A DNA stretch of 40,256 nt from Azospirillum sp. (GTDB taxonomy: Bacteria; Pseudomonadota; Alphaproteobacteria; Azospirillales; Azospirillaceae), in contig JAIXPD010000067.1 in NCBI GenBank assembly GCA_027486405.1, forward strand, positions 1 through 40,256. The letters are read 5' to 3'. Shown in pieces: positions 8,003 to 16,065 of this stretch. Numbering within the stretch: the stretch's first letter is position 1; every line of letters starts with the position of its first letter. The position numbers were made by a program, and so were the translations under genes. Below the pieces are notes generated by a model. It did no database searches. It had not been told where the DNA came from and saw only the letters and a program-made list of their open reading frames with translations.

Positions 8003-8821
8003 TCAGGCCACCGGCCACGAGTCGTCGCTCAGGATTTCCGGGGCGTTGATGCGGATCGCCAACTCCTGCGGGGCGCAGAACATGTTGAACGCCCCCTCGC
8101 CGGGAAAGACATTCTCGGTGGTCCCCCGCGCGTTGGCCGGGTTGAAATAGACCGGCGTGTGCCACCACAGGCGATAGCCCAGCGCGCGGACGTGGCGGAT
8201 CAGATCGGGCGCGCGGTCGCGCTGGTCGTTTTCCAGATAAAGCATCGGGCGGTGCCGGGCGATGGTGTCGCGGGCACCGTCCAACACGTCGGCCTCCATC
8301 CCCTCCACATCGGCCTTGATCAGACGGCAGCGGGGCAGGGCGAGGCTGTCGATGGTTTCCACCGCCACCGGCAACCCCTCCGCCCCGCCGCTGCGGCACA
8401 GGCTGAGGCCGCCGAAATTGTTGGGCCGGGTCGGGTCGAGCTGCGGCACGGTGATGGTTCCGGGGGCCGCCCCCGCCGCCGTCGGTCGGGCCTCGATGTT
8501 GGTGAAGCCGCCGAGCAGGGCGTTGCTGCACAGCATCTGGAACGGAATGCGCTGGGGTTCATAGGCCACCACCCAGCCGTCGGCCCCCACCGCCGCCGCC
8601 AGCACCACGGTGAGCGAACCGATGTTCGCCCCGGCCTCGACCACGATGTCGCCGGGGCGGACGAGGAAGCGCAGGAACGCCGCCTCGGCTTCCGAATACT
8701 CACCATAGAGATCGAGCGAGCGGCCGACATAGGCGTCGTTCGGGTTGTACATCATCCGCCCGTGGCGGCAGTTGCGGATCCGGGCAAAGCCGCCGGGCAG
8801 GTCGAGGGTGTCGTCGGTCAT
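8003..8821 (-). CDS. FkbM family SAM-dependent methyltransferase
   Basis: The 272-aa protein has a Rossmann-type methyltransferase core: SAM-binding motif I near residue 60 (VEAGANIGSLTVV) and the FkbM signature near 168-175 (IKADVEGMEADVL). FkbM-type enzymes O-methylate sugars or small molecules; the substrate here cannot be told. ATG 8821 is preferred over an in-frame GTG at 8866 because AGGCAAGG lies just upstream of it and the extra 15 residues look unlike the family. The gene stands alone, convergent with the receptor gene and divergent from the MATE transporter gene. A role in modifying a surface glycan or flagellar glycan is possible but is inference. Confidence 0.88.
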   Translation of the reverse strand: MTDDTLDLPGGFARIRNCRHGRMMYNPNDAYVGRSLDLYGEYSEAEAAFLRFLVRPGDIVVEAGANIGSLTVVLAAAVGADGWVVAYEPQRIPFQMLCSNALLGGFTNIEARPTAAGAAPGTITVPQLDPTRPNNFGGLSLCRSGGAEGLPVAVETIDSLALPRCRLIKADVEGMEADVLDGARDTIARHRPMLYLENDQRDRAPDLIRHVRALGYRLWWHTPVYFNPANARGTTENVFPGEGAFNMFCAPQELAIRINAPEILSDDSWPVA

Positions 8822-8923
8822 CGGGTGCCTTGCCTCTGCTGTTCCTGTGATTTTTGCCGGTCGCACGACCCGATCGCACTATCGGTCGGCCATGCGCGCG
8901 GCGCAACCTCCCCCTGCTTTTGT

Positions 8924-8948
8924 GTACAATCCTTGACCTCTTGGTCAA
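8924..8948 (+). promoter_or_regulatory. Possible -10 box and operator palindrome upstream of MATE gene
   Basis: In the 196-bp divergent gap before the MATE gene, TACAAT (8924-8929) resembles a -10 box. Four bases further on lies the perfect palindrome TTGACC-TCTT-GGTCAA (8933-8948). A repressor bound there would sit over the transcription start, a common layout for efflux pumps. No clear -35 and no regulator gene next to it were found. Confidence 0.4.
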
Positions 8949-9017
8949 CCCGTTCAGAATGACCGGCCTTGCGGCTTTGTGCCCATCTTTTGTGCTGTGA
9001 CCCCCGGGTGAACGACC

Positions 9018-10364
9018 ATGACCACCGCCGACGTCTCCACCGCCCTTCGCCTGCGCACCCATGTGGCGGAACTGCTGCGGCTGGCCGGCCCGGTCATCGT
9101 CTCGCGCGCCGGGTTGATGGTGATGATGGCGGTCGACACCGCCATCGTCGCCCGCTATTCGGCGCAGGAACTGGCCTATTACGGTCTGGCCCATCTGCCC
9201 GCCAACATCATGGTCGGCACCGGCGTCGGCCTGCTGATGGGCACGGTGATGCTGACCGCCCACGCGCTGGGCGCGGGGAACGAGGCGGAGTGCGGGCGGG
9301 CGTGGCGGCGCTCCATGCCCTACGCGCTGCTGTTGGGGCTGATCTTCGCCCTGGTGTCGCTGCCGGGCGTGCCGCTGTTCCGGCTGGGCGGCCAGACGGA
9401 GGACATGGCGCAGGGCGGGGCGGCGGTGCTGGCGGTGCTGGGGTTGGGCGCGCCGGGCATGATGCTCTACATCACCACCGGCTTTTTCCTGGAAGGGATC
9501 AAGCGGCCGATGCCGGGCATGGTGGCGATGGTGCTGGGCAATCTGGCGAACGCGCTGCTGGCCTGGGCGTTGGTGTGGGGCCATGGCGGTTTTCCCGCAC
9601 TGGGCGCGGTCGGCTCGGCCTGGGCGACCACGGTGGTGCGCTGGGGCATGGGGCTGGGGCTGGTCGCCTATGTCTGGTGGATGCGCGATCACGCCCGCTG
9701 GCAGGTCCGTGTTCCGGTCGCCGATTGGTGGTCGGGCGCTGGCAAGCAACGGCATTTGGGCTACGCCGCCGGTCTCAGCATCGGGGTGGAAAGCGGGGCC
9801 TTCGCCGCGCTCGGCCTGTTCGCGGGCATGGTGTCGCCGTTGGCGCTCGGGTCCTACACCGTCGGACTGAACCTGATCGCGCTGCCCTTCATGGCGGCGG
9901 TCGGGCTGGGGTCGGCCACCGGGGTGCGGGTGGGCGTGGCCTTTGGTCGCGGCGACCGGGAGGACATGGCGATGGCCGGATGGACCGGGTTGGCCGTGAC
10001 CAGCGCCCTTCTGGCGGTGGTCGGCGTGCTCTATCGCCTGCTGCCCGACCAGATCGGAACCATCTACACCACCGACCCGGAACTGCTGGCCAGCGTAGCC
10101 CCGCTGATCGCCTTTGGTGCCTGGATCCTGATCGCCGACGGCGGGCAGACGGTGATGGCCAACGCCCTGCGCGGGCGGCATGATTCCTGGATGCCGACGG
10201 CGCTGCATTTTGTCTCCTACGCCGTGGTGATGATTCCGGTGTCCGCGCTGCTGGTCTTTGGCCTGGATCGGGGCGCGCGCGGTCTTTTCGAAGGCATTCT
10301 GATCGCCAGTGTGGTATCGGTCAGCGTCCTTTCGCTGCGCTTCGCGCATCTCAGCCGCCGCTGA
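9018..10364 (+). CDS. MATE family efflux transporter
   Basis: This 448-aa integral membrane protein has about twelve hydrophobic segments arranged as two related halves, typical of the multidrug and toxic compound extrusion (NorM/DinF) family, which expels cationic drugs and metabolites in exchange for Na+ or H+. The N-terminal half begins with the family-like segment LLRLAGPVIVSRAGLMVMMAVDT, with the Asp after the first helix (MAVDTAIVARYS). Length matches the family. ATG 9018 follows CGGGTGAACGACC. The gene is preceded by a palindrome that may be an operator and is followed by the gyrA leader. The exported substrate is unknown. Confidence 0.92.
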   Translation: MTTADVSTALRLRTHVAELLRLAGPVIVSRAGLMVMMAVDTAIVARYSAQELAYYGLAHLPANIMVGTGVGLLMGTVMLTAHALGAGNEAECGRAWRRSMPYALLLGLIFALVSLPGVPLFRLGGQTEDMAQGGAAVLAVLGLGAPGMMLYITTGFFLEGIKRPMPGMVAMVLGNLANALLAWALVWGHGGFPALGAVGSAWATTVVRWGMGLGLVAYVWWMRDHARWQVRVPVADWWSGAGKQRHLGYAAGLSIGVESGAFAALGLFAGMVSPLALGSYTVGLNLIALPFMAAVGLGSATGVRVGVAFGRGDREDMAMAGWTGLAVTSALLAVVGVLYRLLPDQIGTIYTTDPELLASVAPLIAFGAWILIADGGQTVMANALRGRHDSWMPTALHFVSYAVVMIPVSALLVFGLDRGARGLFEGILIASVVSVSVLSLRFAHLSRR

Positions 10365-10403
10365 TCCGTCCCCCTTGCGGGTGGGGCTGTGGGGTTGCGT
10401 TGT

Positions 10404-10440
10404 GTTGCACATGCGAAAGATGCTATGTTTCTGGTGCAAC
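10404..10440 (+). promoter_or_regulatory. Inverted repeat and possible promoter in gyrA leader
   Basis: The 133-bp gap before gyrA holds a perfect 7-bp inverted repeat, GTTGCAC (10404-10410) and GTGCAAC (10434-10440), that brackets TATGTT (10424-10429), a possible -10 box. TTGTGT at 10400-10405, 18 bp upstream, could be a weak -35. The arrangement would suit a repressor site or supercoiling-sensitive promoter, but this rests on pattern alone. Confidence 0.3.
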
Positions 10441-10497
10441 CTTCGGCCCGCAGGGCCAGCGTGACCGCGTCGCGGCGGTGCGCCGACCGAAGAATGA

Positions 10498-13254
10498 GTG
10501 TCCTGCTTGAGCAACGCGCCCCTGCCTCCCGCCTCCGACATCGCCCCGATCAACATCGAAGACGAGATGCGCAAGTCGTATCTCGATTACGCGATGAGCG
10601 TGATCGTGAGCCGCGCCCTGCCCGACGTTCGCGACGGGCTGAAGCCGGTGCACCGGCGTATCCTCTACGCGATGAAAGAGGGCGGGTACGACTCGACCAA
10701 GCCCTATAAGAAATCCGCCCGCATCGTCGGCGACGTGATGGGTAAATACCACCCGCACGGCGACAGCGCGATTTACGACGCCATGGTCCGCATGGCGCAG
10801 GATTTCTCCATGCGCCTGCCGTTGATCGACGGCCAGGGCAATTTCGGCTCGATGGACGGCGATCCCCCGGCGGCGATGCGCTACACCGAAGCGCGTCTGG
10901 CCAAATCGGCGGAAGCGCTGCTGGACGACATCGACAAGGACACCATCGATTTCCAGGCGAGCTACGACGATTCCGGGCGCGAGCCGACCGTCGTTCCGGC
11001 GCGCTTTCCCAACATTCTGGTCAATGGCGCGGGCGGCATCGCCGTCGGCATGGCGACCAACATCCCCACCCACAATCTGGGTGAGGTGATCGACGCCTGT
11101 TGCGCCTACATCGACAACAACGACATCACGCTCGACGAGCTGATGGAGCATGTCCCCGGCCCCGATTTCCCGACGGGCGGCCTGATCCTGGGCCGGTCCG
11201 GCAGCCGTTCGGGCCTGCAAACCGGGCGCGGCTCCGTCATCCTGCGCGCCAAGACCGAGATCGAGGAGATCCGTAAGGACCGCTTCGCCATCGTCGCCAC
11301 CGAGATCCCCTATCAGGTCAACAAGGCCAAGCTGATGGAGCGCATCGGCGAGGTGGTCAACGACAAGATCATCGAGGGCATTTCCGACCTGCGCGACGAA
11401 TCCGACCGCGACGGCGTGCGCGTGGTGGTCGAGCTGAAGCGCGACGCGGTGCCGGAAGTCGTCCTGGCCCAGCTCTTCCGCCACACCCAGCTCCAGACCT
11501 CCTTCGGCGTCAACATGCTGGCGCTGCGCGGCGGCCGCCCGGAATTGATGAACCTGAAGGACATCATCCAGGCTTTCGTCCAGTTCCGCGAACAGGTCAT
11601 CACCCGCCGCACTGAATTCCTGCTGGGCAAGGCGCGCGAACGCGCCCACACCTTGGTCGGTCTGGCCGTGGCCGTCGCCAACCTCGACGCCATGATCGAG
11701 TTGATCCGCAGCGCCCCCGATCCGGTGTGGGCGCGCGAGGAGATCGCCGCGCGCGAATGGCCGGTGCACGACGTCGGTCCGCTGATCGAGCTGATCGACG
11801 AGCCGGGCCGGGGCGTCAGCCCGCAGGGGACCTACCGCATTTCCGACCAGCAGGCCCGCGCCATCCTGGATCTGCGTCTGCACCGCCTGACCGGGCTGGA
11901 GCGCGACAAGATCGGGGCGGAGCTGAAGGACGTCACCGACCAGATCGCCGATTTCCTGGAAACGCTGGCCAACCGCGCCAAGCTGCTGGGCATCCTGCGC
12001 GACGAGCTGGTCGAGATGAAGGAGCGCTTCGGCACGCCGCGCCGCACCGAAATCCAGGAGCTGGAGTTCGAGGCCGACATCGAAGACCTGATCCAGCGCG
12101 AGGACATGGTCGTCACCGTCAGCCAGTCCGGCTATGTGAAGCGGGTTCCGCTTTCCACCTACCGGGCGCAGAAGCGCGGCGGCAAGGGCCGGTCGGGCAT
12201 GTCGATGAAGGCGGAGGACGCGGTCAGCGACCTGTTCGTCGCCAACACCCACACCCCGCTGCTGCTCTTCTCCAACCGGGGCATGGTCTACAAGCTGAAG
12301 GTCTACCGGTTGCCGCAGGGCAACCCGCAGGCGCGCGGCAAGGCCTTTGTCAATCTGCTGCCGCTGATCGATGGCGAGACGATCACCACCGTGCTGCCCT
12401 TGCCCGAGGATGAGGCCGCCTGGGCCGATCTGCACGTCGTGTTCGCGACGTCGAGGGGCAACGTCCGCCGCAACCGCATGTCGGACTTTGCCAACATCCG
12501 CTCCAACGGCCTGATCGCGATGAAGCTGGAGGAGGAGGGCGAGCGTCTGATCGCCGTCCACACCTGCCAGGAAAGCGACGACGTGTTGTTGGCGACCAGC
12601 GGCGGCAAGTGCATCCGCTTCGCCGTGGACGATGTCCGCGTCTTCGCCGGTCGCACCTCCACCGGCGTGCGTGGCATCAAGCTGGCCGAGGGCGACGAGG
12701 TGGTGTCGATGTCGATGCTCCGCCATGTGGACGCCTCGGCGGAGGAGCGCGCCGCCTTCTTCAAGATGCGCCGCGACGAAGGCGTTGAGATGGAGGGCGA
12801 AGCCGCCCCCGAAGCCGACGAGGTGGCAGCCGATTCGGTGACGCTGACGCCGGACCGTTACGAGGAGCTGAAGCGGCTGGAGCAATACATCCTGACCGTG
12901 TCGGATCGTGGTTATGGCAAGCGGACCTCGTCCTATGAGTACCGGGTCACGGGCCGTGGCGGTCAAGGCATCTGGAACATGGAGATGGGCGAGCGCAACG
13001 GCTCCATCGTCGCCACCTTCCCGGTCGAGGCCAGCCATCAGGTGATGATGGTGACGAACGGCGGTCAGGTGATCCGCATGCCGCTGCACGATGTGCGGGT
13101 GGCCGGTCGCAAGACGCTGGGCGTCACCCTGTTCCGCGTCGGTGCCGACGAACGCGTGGTGTCCGTCGCCTCGATCGCCGAGGACGAGGGGGACAGCGGG
13201 GACGGTGCCGAGGGGGCCAGCGACGCCGGGACGCCCGGCGAGGCCAGCGAATAA
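10498..13254 (+). CDS. gyrA: DNA gyrase subunit A
   Basis: This 918-aa subunit breaks and rejoins DNA in gyrase, which introduces negative supercoils together with GyrB. The N-terminal breakage-reunion domain has YLDYAMSVIVSRALPDVRDGLKPVHRRI and the catalytic tyrosine Tyr129 in AMRYTEARL. The C-terminal beta-pinwheel carries the gyrase-specific GyrA box near residue 558 (QKRGGKG), which separates it from ParC. The quinolone-determining positions are Ser90 and Asp94 (HPHGDSAIYD), equivalent to E. coli Ser83 and Asp87, so no classical resistance change is seen. GTG 10498 is used; a TTG at 10507 is an alternative. The last 45 residues are Asp/Glu/Gly/Ala-rich, an acidic tail. coaD follows after 42 bp. 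Confidence 0.98.
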   Translation: MSCLSNAPLPPASDIAPINIEDEMRKSYLDYAMSVIVSRALPDVRDGLKPVHRRILYAMKEGGYDSTKPYKKSARIVGDVMGKYHPHGDSAIYDAMVRMAQDFSMRLPLIDGQGNFGSMDGDPPAAMRYTEARLAKSAEALLDDIDKDTIDFQASYDDSGREPTVVPARFPNILVNGAGGIAVGMATNIPTHNLGEVIDACCAYIDNNDITLDELMEHVPGPDFPTGGLILGRSGSRSGLQTGRGSVILRAKTEIEEIRKDRFAIVATEIPYQVNKAKLMERIGEVVNDKIIEGISDLRDESDRDGVRVVVELKRDAVPEVVLAQLFRHTQLQTSFGVNMLALRGGRPELMNLKDIIQAFVQFREQVITRRTEFLLGKARERAHTLVGLAVAVANLDAMIELIRSAPDPVWAREEIAAREWPVHDVGPLIELIDEPGRGVSPQGTYRISDQQARAILDLRLHRLTGLERDKIGAELKDVTDQIADFLETLANRAKLLGILRDELVEMKERFGTPRRTEIQELEFEADIEDLIQREDMVVTVSQSGYVKRVPLSTYRAQKRGGKGRSGMSMKAEDAVSDLFVANTHTPLLLFSNRGMVYKLKVYRLPQGNPQARGKAFVNLLPLIDGETITTVLPLPEDEAAWADLHVVFATSRGNVRRNRMSDFANIRSNGLIAMKLEEEGERLIAVHTCQESDDVLLATSGGKCIRFAVDDVRVFAGRTSTGVRGIKLAEGDEVVSMSMLRHVDASAEERAAFFKMRRDEGVEMEGEAAPEADEVAADSVTLTPDRYEELKRLEQYILTVSDRGYGKRTSSYEYRVTGRGGQGIWNMEMGERNGSIVATFPVEASHQVMMVTNGGQVIRMPLHDVRVAGRKTLGVTLFRVGADERVVSVASIAEDEGDSGDGAEGASDAGTPGEASE

Positions 13255-13296
13255 CAAACCCAGTGGACCGATGTCAGGGCGAGGAAAGGTGCTCTC

Positions 13297-13839
13297 ATGG
13301 TGACGAACGTCTCCCCAACCGGTGACAAGGGCCGGATCGGTGTCTATCCCGGCACCTTCGACCCGATCACCAACGGGCATCTCGACATCATCCAGCGCGC
13401 GGCGCGGCAGGTCGATCATCTGATCGTCGCCGTCGCCCGCAACGCTGGCAAAGGCCCGCTCTATTCCACCGACGAGCGGGTGGCGATGGTGCGCGAGGAC
13501 ATCGCGGCCCTGAACATCGGGTCCAGCATCGAGGTGCGCTCCTTCGACACGCTGCTGATGCATTTCGCCATCGAAATGAACGCCAGCGTCATCATCCGGG
13601 GTCTGCGCGCCGTCTCGGACTTCGAGTATGAATTCCAGATGGCGGGCATGAACGCCCGGCTGAATCCGAAGGTCGAAACGATCTTCCTGATGTCGTCGGA
13701 ACGCCACCAGTTCATTTCCTCGCGCTTCGTGAAGGAAATCGGCCGCCTGGGCGGTGACATCCGTCACTTCGTGTCGCCGCGCGTGGCTGAGCGTCTGGCC
13801 GAACGTTTCGCCCTGGACGCGGGCGAAGGGGCAGCCTGA
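13297..13839 (+). CDS. coaD: Phosphopantetheine adenylyltransferase
   Basis: This 180-aa enzyme transfers an adenylyl group from ATP to 4'-phosphopantetheine, the penultimate step of coenzyme A synthesis. The nucleotidyltransferase motif TFDPITNGH is at residues 20-28 and the ISSRFVKEI motif at about 140-148. It is slightly longer than typical CoaD because of a roughly 12-residue N-terminal extension. ATG 13297 follows AGGAAAGG at a good distance. The gene probably shares transcription with gyrA, 42 bp upstream; this order is common in alphaproteobacteria. Confidence 0.97.
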   Translation: MVTNVSPTGDKGRIGVYPGTFDPITNGHLDIIQRAARQVDHLIVAVARNAGKGPLYSTDERVAMVREDIAALNIGSSIEVRSFDTLLMHFAIEMNASVIIRGLRAVSDFEYEFQMAGMNARLNPKVETIFLMSSERHQFISSRFVKEIGRLGGDIRHFVSPRVAERLAERFALDAGEGAA

Positions 13840-14011
13840 GGGCCGGTGGAACCGGTCCCGTAACGGTTTTGGGTCGGCGTGGGGTCGGCGAGCATTTTCT
13901 TTCACCGCCCCCCAAATCCCACGCTTGACCTTCGCGGCGCGTCTCCCTATGGTGCGCCCACCCTGAGCGGGCCGACGGCACAACCCGCCGCCGCCCGATG
14001 TCGTTGGTGAC

Positions 14012-14087
14012 GATCCGGTAGCTCAGTCGGTAGAGCACGTGACTTTTAATCATGTGGTCGTGGGTTCGATTCCCACCCGGATCACCA
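14012..14087 (+). tRNA. tRNA-Lys (anticodon UUU)
   Basis: A complete 76-nt cloverleaf with encoded CCA: acceptor GATCCGG pairs with CCGGATC, D-arm GCTC...GAGC, anticodon stem CGTGA/TCATG with loop CTTTTAA (anticodon TTT), and T-arm GTGGG-TTCGATT-CCCAC. Discriminator A is at 14084 and CCA at 14085-14087. Confidence 0.98.
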
Positions 14088-14114
14088 ATCTTTTCAAGTG
14101 CAGAGTTGATCGAC

Positions 14115-14139
14115 AAGGACCGCAGTCGCGGTCCTTTTT
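14115..14139 (+). terminator. Rho-independent terminator of tRNA-Lys
   Basis: Stem AAGGACCGC (14115-14123), loop AGTC, complementary arm GCGGTCCTT, followed by further T residues. It lies 27 bp after the tRNA and separates it from the convergent membrane-protein genes. Confidence 0.9.
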
Positions 14140-14173
14140 GCGTTTTGGCCTGGGCGGTCAGTGGCTGTTGCGG

Positions 14174-14989
14174 TCAGTGAAAGGGCTGCCCAGCGGCCCA
14201 GACGATGGCGGGGAAGCTGCACATCCAGGCCCAGACAAAGCGGTTCAGGCCGAAGAAGGCGAACACCAGGCCGTGGAAGCACGCGGCGATCAGGCAGAAG
14301 GCCAGCGCGTGGGCCGGGTTGACCAGGGCGAAGGGAAAGGCGCATTCCCACAGGATGAAGGCCCAGGACCCCAGACAGGCCAGCCACGGGCGGCGCAGCG
14401 GGTGGTCGGCGGGCAGGGGGCCGTAGATCGCGCCGTTCAGGAAGATCGTCATGGCGCGGCCGCTGCGCCATTCCGGGCGGAAAATCTTCACCCAGCCGGA
14501 GACGAAATAGGAGGTCACGGCCTGAAGCGTGATGTACCAGAGACCGGCGCGCGCGGCGGTTCCAGCCGCGCTTCCTCCGGTTTCCCACGCGCCGCCGAGA
14601 TGGGCGATCAGCAGGCCGGTCAGCACGACCAGCGTCATGAAATCGCTGCCGCCGTTGAAGGCCCCGCGCCAGCGGATCAGGATCAGCAGATTGCCCAGAA
14701 ACAGGAACAGCATCAGGGCGGGCGTGCCGCCGTTCACGATCAGCCACAGCGCGGCCAACAGGCGCAGCAGCAAATGGCTTTGGTGGACCAGCGGGGCGCA
14801 GAGCGCGTCCAACACCCGCCGCAGGCCGGGCTGCGGAATGTCGTGCCGCAGGATCGACCAGTCCCACAGACCTTGCGGTCCGGTGGCGGCGCGCATCCGC
14901 AGATACTCCAGGGTCTGGATGCCCAGGCTCCAGCCGAACAGGGCCTCCGTCAGGCGCAGCGCGCTGTCCTGGCTCAGGCCGCTCAACAC
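14174..14989 (-). CDS. HTTM-like multipass membrane protein (vitamin K-dependent carboxylase-like)
   Basis: The 271-aa product has about six hydrophobic segments. Residues 160-168 read SYFVSGWVK, followed by IFRPEWRSG, which is the pattern of HTTM domain proteins, distant relatives of gamma-glutamyl carboxylase; Lys168 lies where that family keeps a conserved lysine. Bacterial HTTM proteins are mostly uncharacterised, so the reaction is unknown. The gene overlaps the end of the upstream gene: GTG 14989 gives a 7-base overlap, and TTG 14986 gives a TTGA overlap. Translational coupling is therefore likely and the exact start is uncertain. The product is shorter than full carboxylases because the lumenal beta domain is absent. 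Confidence 0.72.
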   Translation of the reverse strand: MLSGLSQDSALRLTEALFGWSLGIQTLEYLRMRAATGPQGLWDWSILRHDIPQPGLRRVLDALCAPLVHQSHLLLRLLAALWLIVNGGTPALMLFLFLGNLLILIRWRGAFNGGSDFMTLVVLTGLLIAHLGGAWETGGSAAGTAARAGLWYITLQAVTSYFVSGWVKIFRPEWRSGRAMTIFLNGAIYGPLPADHPLRRPWLACLGSWAFILWECAFPFALVNPAHALAFCLIAACFHGLVFAFFGLNRFVWAWMCSFPAIVWAAGQPFH

Positions 14990-15495
14990 GCCGTCACCGG
15001 GGATTGCATCATGGTGTAGGCGTCGCTCAGGCCGTCCGGCCCATCCAGCACCATTCTCAACTCAAACTGCCAATGGCTGAAGGCCCCGTGCTGCGCGCGC
15101 AACTGGTTTTGCACAAGGCGTTCCATCAGCGCGTAGGTGACAAGGCCACGCGGATCGGCCCCGTCGGGCAGATCGTCCAGCGCGCTCCAGAAATGATCCA
15201 CCATGTTTTGCTGGGCAAGGCCAAGGTTGGTGTCGGGGTTGTGGACCAGATGCCACCAGCGGCGGGGGCGGCGCGGGTAGATCAACAGCCAATCCGACCA
15301 GACCAGGCCACCGTCCGCGCCCACACAGGCCGCTCGCGCCCACAGATGCGGCACATGGCCGACCAGATCGAAAAATTTCCAGTTGGGAAAAAAGGCGCGC
15401 AGCAGAAACAGCCATTGGCTGCGGGTGATGCGGCTTTTGAACAGGATCCCGCCGACCAGAACCGCAAAATACAGCGCCAGAAGGGTTTCGGTCAT
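14983..15495 (-). CDS. Uncharacterised membrane-anchored partner of HTTM protein
   Basis: I do not recognise this family. From ATG 15495 it encodes 170 aa: one N-terminal hydrophobic segment (about residues 3-19, LLALYFAVLVGGILF), then a Trp- and Arg-rich soluble part (FFPNWKFFD, WWHLVHNPDTNLGLA). The frame is open upstream to a GTG at 15609, which would add 38 residues without a clear ribosome binding site; the start is therefore uncertain. Its 3' end overlaps the HTTM gene, and the Trp-rich segments suggest membrane-surface contact. The pair probably works as a unit, but the activity is unknown. Confidence 0.7.
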   Translation of the reverse strand: MTETLLALYFAVLVGGILFKSRITRSQWLFLLRAFFPNWKFFDLVGHVPHLWARAACVGADGGLVWSDWLLIYPRRPRRWWHLVHNPDTNLGLAQQNMVDHFWSALDDLPDGADPRGLVTYALMERLVQNQLRAQHGAFSHWQFELRMVLDGPDGLSDAYTMMQSPVTAC

Positions 15496-15662
15496 CGACG
15501 GTGTCACGCTGGGGTGGAACGCAGGCGACGACAGTAGAGGCAGAGCGCGGGCAGCGTCCAGCACGGCGGCGGTCTGGCTGCGGGGCTGCGACAACACACC
15601 CCCATACACGCCCCCACATCAGGGGGCGGACCAGCCGTCGGGTCTGAGCGCGGCGGTCGCGT

Positions 15663-16046
15663 TCACCGCTGCATCATGGCGCTTTCCTTGCCGCAGAGGA
15701 AAAACACCTTTTCATAGATCTTCAGCAGCGCGTCGGTCAGCGCCTGCACTTCCGGGCTGGACATGGCGCGCGGCTTGGCCGGATCGACATGCAGCACGCA
15801 GCTGTTCTTCACATCGTTGAAGGCGGCCAGCGCGTGGATGCGGTCGGGGCGGAATTCGTCGGGGAAATTCTCGTCCATCAGCCAGAAGCATTGAAAATTC
15901 CGGCAGGAGGGCGGGCGCTCCTCGTACACGGTGCAGCCCTTGCCCTGGTCGCAGGAGGCGCACCATTTGGCCGACGGCTTTTTCAGCTCCGGCACCCCCA
16001 TCAGTTTGCAGCACAGGGTGCATTCGCCGCAGCTGCGGTCGGACAT
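15663..16046 (-). CDS. YkgJ family CxxCxxCC cysteine-cluster protein
   Basis: This 127-aa protein has the signature Cys6-x2-Cys9-x2-Cys12-Cys13 (CGECTLCC) followed by Cys29, Cys32, Cys38, Cys48 and Cys53, as in the zinc- or iron-chelating YkgJ family. The molecular role of the family is not settled. ATG 16046 is chosen over an in-frame upstream codon at 16103 because GGAG lies eight bases before it and the cysteine motif then starts at residue 6. It lies 19 bp after the stop of the PAS-GGDEF-EAL gene on the same strand, so co-transcription is likely. Confidence 0.85.
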   Translation of the reverse strand: MSDRSCGECTLCCKLMGVPELKKPSAKWCASCDQGKGCTVYEERPPSCRNFQCFWLMDENFPDEFRPDRIHALAAFNDVKNSCVLHVDPAKPRAMSSPEVQALTDALLKIYEKVFFLCGKESAMMQR

Positions 16047-16065
16047 GGTGGACGCTCCGGTTGGA

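Noticed and set aside
13840..13900. Possible terminator after coaD
   Set aside because: Only short, mismatched stems can be formed near ACCGGTCCCGTAACGGTTTT; not strong enough to list.
10423..13983. Very long open frame on the minus strand opposite gyrA and coaD
   Set aside because: It mirrors two certain genes codon for codon, is rich in His/Gln/Asp/Gly as expected of antisense GC-rich frames, and shows no domain.
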